A stretch of 35,905 nt of DNA from Janthinobacterium sp. ROICE36 (GTDB lineage: Bacteria > Pseudomonadota > Gammaproteobacteria > Burkholderiales > Burkholderiaceae_D), in assembly GCF_002869965.1 (NCBI RefSeq), contig NZ_PEBS01000056.1, positions 1-35,905 on the forward strand, written 5' to 3'. The notes below the pieces were generated by a model. It was not told the DNA's origin, searched no databases, and saw nothing but the letters and a program-made list of their open reading frames with translations. Below are positions 34,896 to 35,905 of this stretch, one piece after another. Within the stretch, counting starts at the first letter, position 1; every line of letters starts with the position of its first letter. The translations under genes and the position numbers were made by a program.

Positions 34896-35778
34896 GTGAG
34901 CGTTTGGTCAGAGACTGCTAGCAGTAATGCGGTTTAGGGGCTAGGTGAGTGCTGCAAGAGTAATGTAATGTGAACCATCGTTTGAACCCTCGTAAATATT
35001 GATAGGCCAAAACTGCTGATAGGCCTAAACCAAAACGGTACGTGGTCGGATATCTCCGTTGATGTTGGGGATACGTCGTCATTTAAACCACCGGGGGAAA
35101 GATGGACTCTAAACAGCTAGTCGCGATGTAGCTGTCGCGTCGATATCGTTGGGAACGTGGTAAGCCCGATTTTCTGCCAAAAAAAATCAAAACAGTGAGA
35201 AATTGGCAAGTAAGCCGCAAGGCGAGCAGATGGGAAAGCGGGTATGGGAGGATGGAGAAAGCGAATGCCGGGTTTTAACGACTCGGATAGGGGTTCAGAA
35301 TTTGCCCCAGCCTGAAAGGGCGCAGACTTCCATCTGGTGTAATAGTCGTCATAAAACAGTATTGTCTCCAAGTAGTCATTATTTTTCAATCACCCCGAAG
35401 GGATTCAGTTCACCCTTCGGGGAGAACTGCGCCTCTAGGGAAACTACCCGAGGTACAGCATGAAAGTAACCGTTAGTAGTCATACCGGTTCTGCGTCCTC
35501 GCATGCTCCGTCTGAATGGGCCGCCATCAACTGGCGGCTCGTTCAACGGAACGTGAGAGCCATGCAGTGTCGATTAACGAAGGCCACACAGGAAGGTGAC
35601 TGGCGCAGGGCAAAAGCTCTGCAAAGGTGGCTGACCCACTCGTTTAGCGCAAAAGCACTCGCAGTTAAACGGGTGACCGAAAATCAAGGTAAACGGACCG
35701 CAGGGGTGGATCAGCAATTATGGGATTCACCGCAGCAGAAATTTGCAGCAATTGCGAGATTGAAGAAACAAGGCTACA
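34896..35778 (+). mobile_element. Group II intron, 5' part, interrupted
   Basis: The sequence from GTGAG (34896-34900), the usual first bases of a bacterial group II intron, to about 35459 has the look of ribozyme domains I-III: non-coding, rich in short helices, with typical blocks such as GGGAACGTGGTAAGCC (35150 region) and GAGAAAGCGAATGCCGGG (35254 region). A maturase gene then starts at 35460, the expected domain IV position about 560 bases in. The intron is cut at about 35778 by an insertion sequence; its 3' part (domains V-VI) is not in the window. The 5' boundary is inferred from the motif and distance. Confidence 0.75.
35460..35778 (+). pseudogene. ltrA: Group II intron reverse transcriptase/maturase, truncated
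   Basis: About 106 codons remain of a protein normally over 400 residues long. They form the N-terminal RT domain: WAAINWRLVQRNVRAMQCRL, ALQRWLTHSFSAKALAVKRVTENQGKRTAGVD and IARLKKQGY, which in intact relatives continues into the YIPK region and the YADD catalytic domain. A GAGG Shine-Dalgarno precedes ATG 35460. At about 35779 the frame enters an insertion sequence and reads 25 foreign codons to a stop at 35855. No catalytic residues are present, so the product cannot be active unless the rest is supplied elsewhere. Confidence 0.85.
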
Positions 35779-35905
35779 TGTCAAGACCGGCCTGGTTATA
35801 TACGCGTTTAACGAATAATTCCGGCTTTTTCTCCTGCCATTTCTTCATCGCCTGAATCGGTGTTGCGTTATCCAAGGCGCGCTGGGGAATGTTGTGGTTG
35901 TAGAT
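35774..35905 (-). CDS. Transposase C-terminus (IS481-like), partial
   Basis: Read on the minus strand from the window edge, 43 codons give IYNHNIPQRALDNATPIQAM and then KKPELFVKRVYNQAGLDM before TAG (35774-35776). This is the typical C-terminal end of DDE (rve-fold) transposases of the IS481/IS3 type. The rest lies beyond the window. The last codon (ATG) and the stop appear to straddle the element end at about 35779, so the stop comes from the target DNA. Confidence 0.75.
   Translation of the reverse strand: MYNHNIPQRALDNATPIQAMKKWQEKKPELFVKRVYNQAGLDM
35779..35905. mobile_element. Insertion sequence end, partial
   Basis: The element appears to begin with TGTCAAGACCGG at 35779, a TG-type terminus that coincides with the point where intron maturase similarity stops and transposase similarity starts. 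It runs off the window. The other end and target duplication cannot be seen. Confidence 0.6.

Overview
The window is a GC-rich, densely coded bacterial chromosome segment, apart from its last ~1.7 kb. The gene order is rplM-rpsI, argC, bactofilin, erpA, anmK, M23 peptidase, tyrS-dtd, dusB-fis, purH and ruvCAB. Together with the protein sequences, the beta-proteobacterial porin and the DUF3494 ice-binding-type lipoprotein, this points to Burkholderiales, most likely an Oxalobacteraceae/Janthinobacterium-like organism. That assignment is inference from gene content; no search was run.

Layout. Positions 1-15158 are mostly housekeeping. They hold the ribosomal operon rplM-rpsI with a structured leader and tandem hairpin terminator, arginine synthesis (argC), a bactofilin and the Fe-S carrier erpA. 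On the minus strand follow a membrane-anchored M23 endopeptidase and the peptidoglycan-recycling kinase anmK. The plus strand then carries tyrS-dtd-PEBP-histidine phosphatase, dusB-fis, purH, ruvC-ruvA-ruvB and a YaiI/YqxD protein. Positions 15228-18642 are an envelope block on the minus strand: a DUF3494 lipoprotein with three Ig-like repeats directly followed by an OmpA-type porin, and a DUF2147 protein. valS (minus) and a general porin (plus, with a long untranslated region) follow.

Positions 23129-29319 form a signalling block: a membrane PAS-GGDEF-EAL protein, a divergent Crp/Fnr-type regulator, a hybrid sensor kinase and a REC-PAS response regulator. A 24-bp palindrome lies between the first two. 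A small membrane protein separates this block from a TPP riboswitch and the thiamine operon thiC-thiS-thiG-thiD-thiE (29701-34228). ThiC makes the pyrimidine; ThiS and ThiG make the thiazole; ThiD phosphorylates the pyrimidine; ThiE joins the two halves. No thiO/thiH or thiF lies in the operon.

Positions 34229-35905 are AT-richer and unlike the rest. A ~670-base stretch with little coding is followed by the 5' part of a group II intron. Its reverse-transcriptase gene is broken after about 106 codons by the end of an insertion sequence, whose transposase C-terminus runs to the window edge. I did not find a clearly new multi-gene system. The best leads are the palindrome near the Crp/Fnr gene, the porin leader, the ice-binding lipoprotein/OmpA pair, the REC-PAS regulator without an output domain, and the nested mobile elements.
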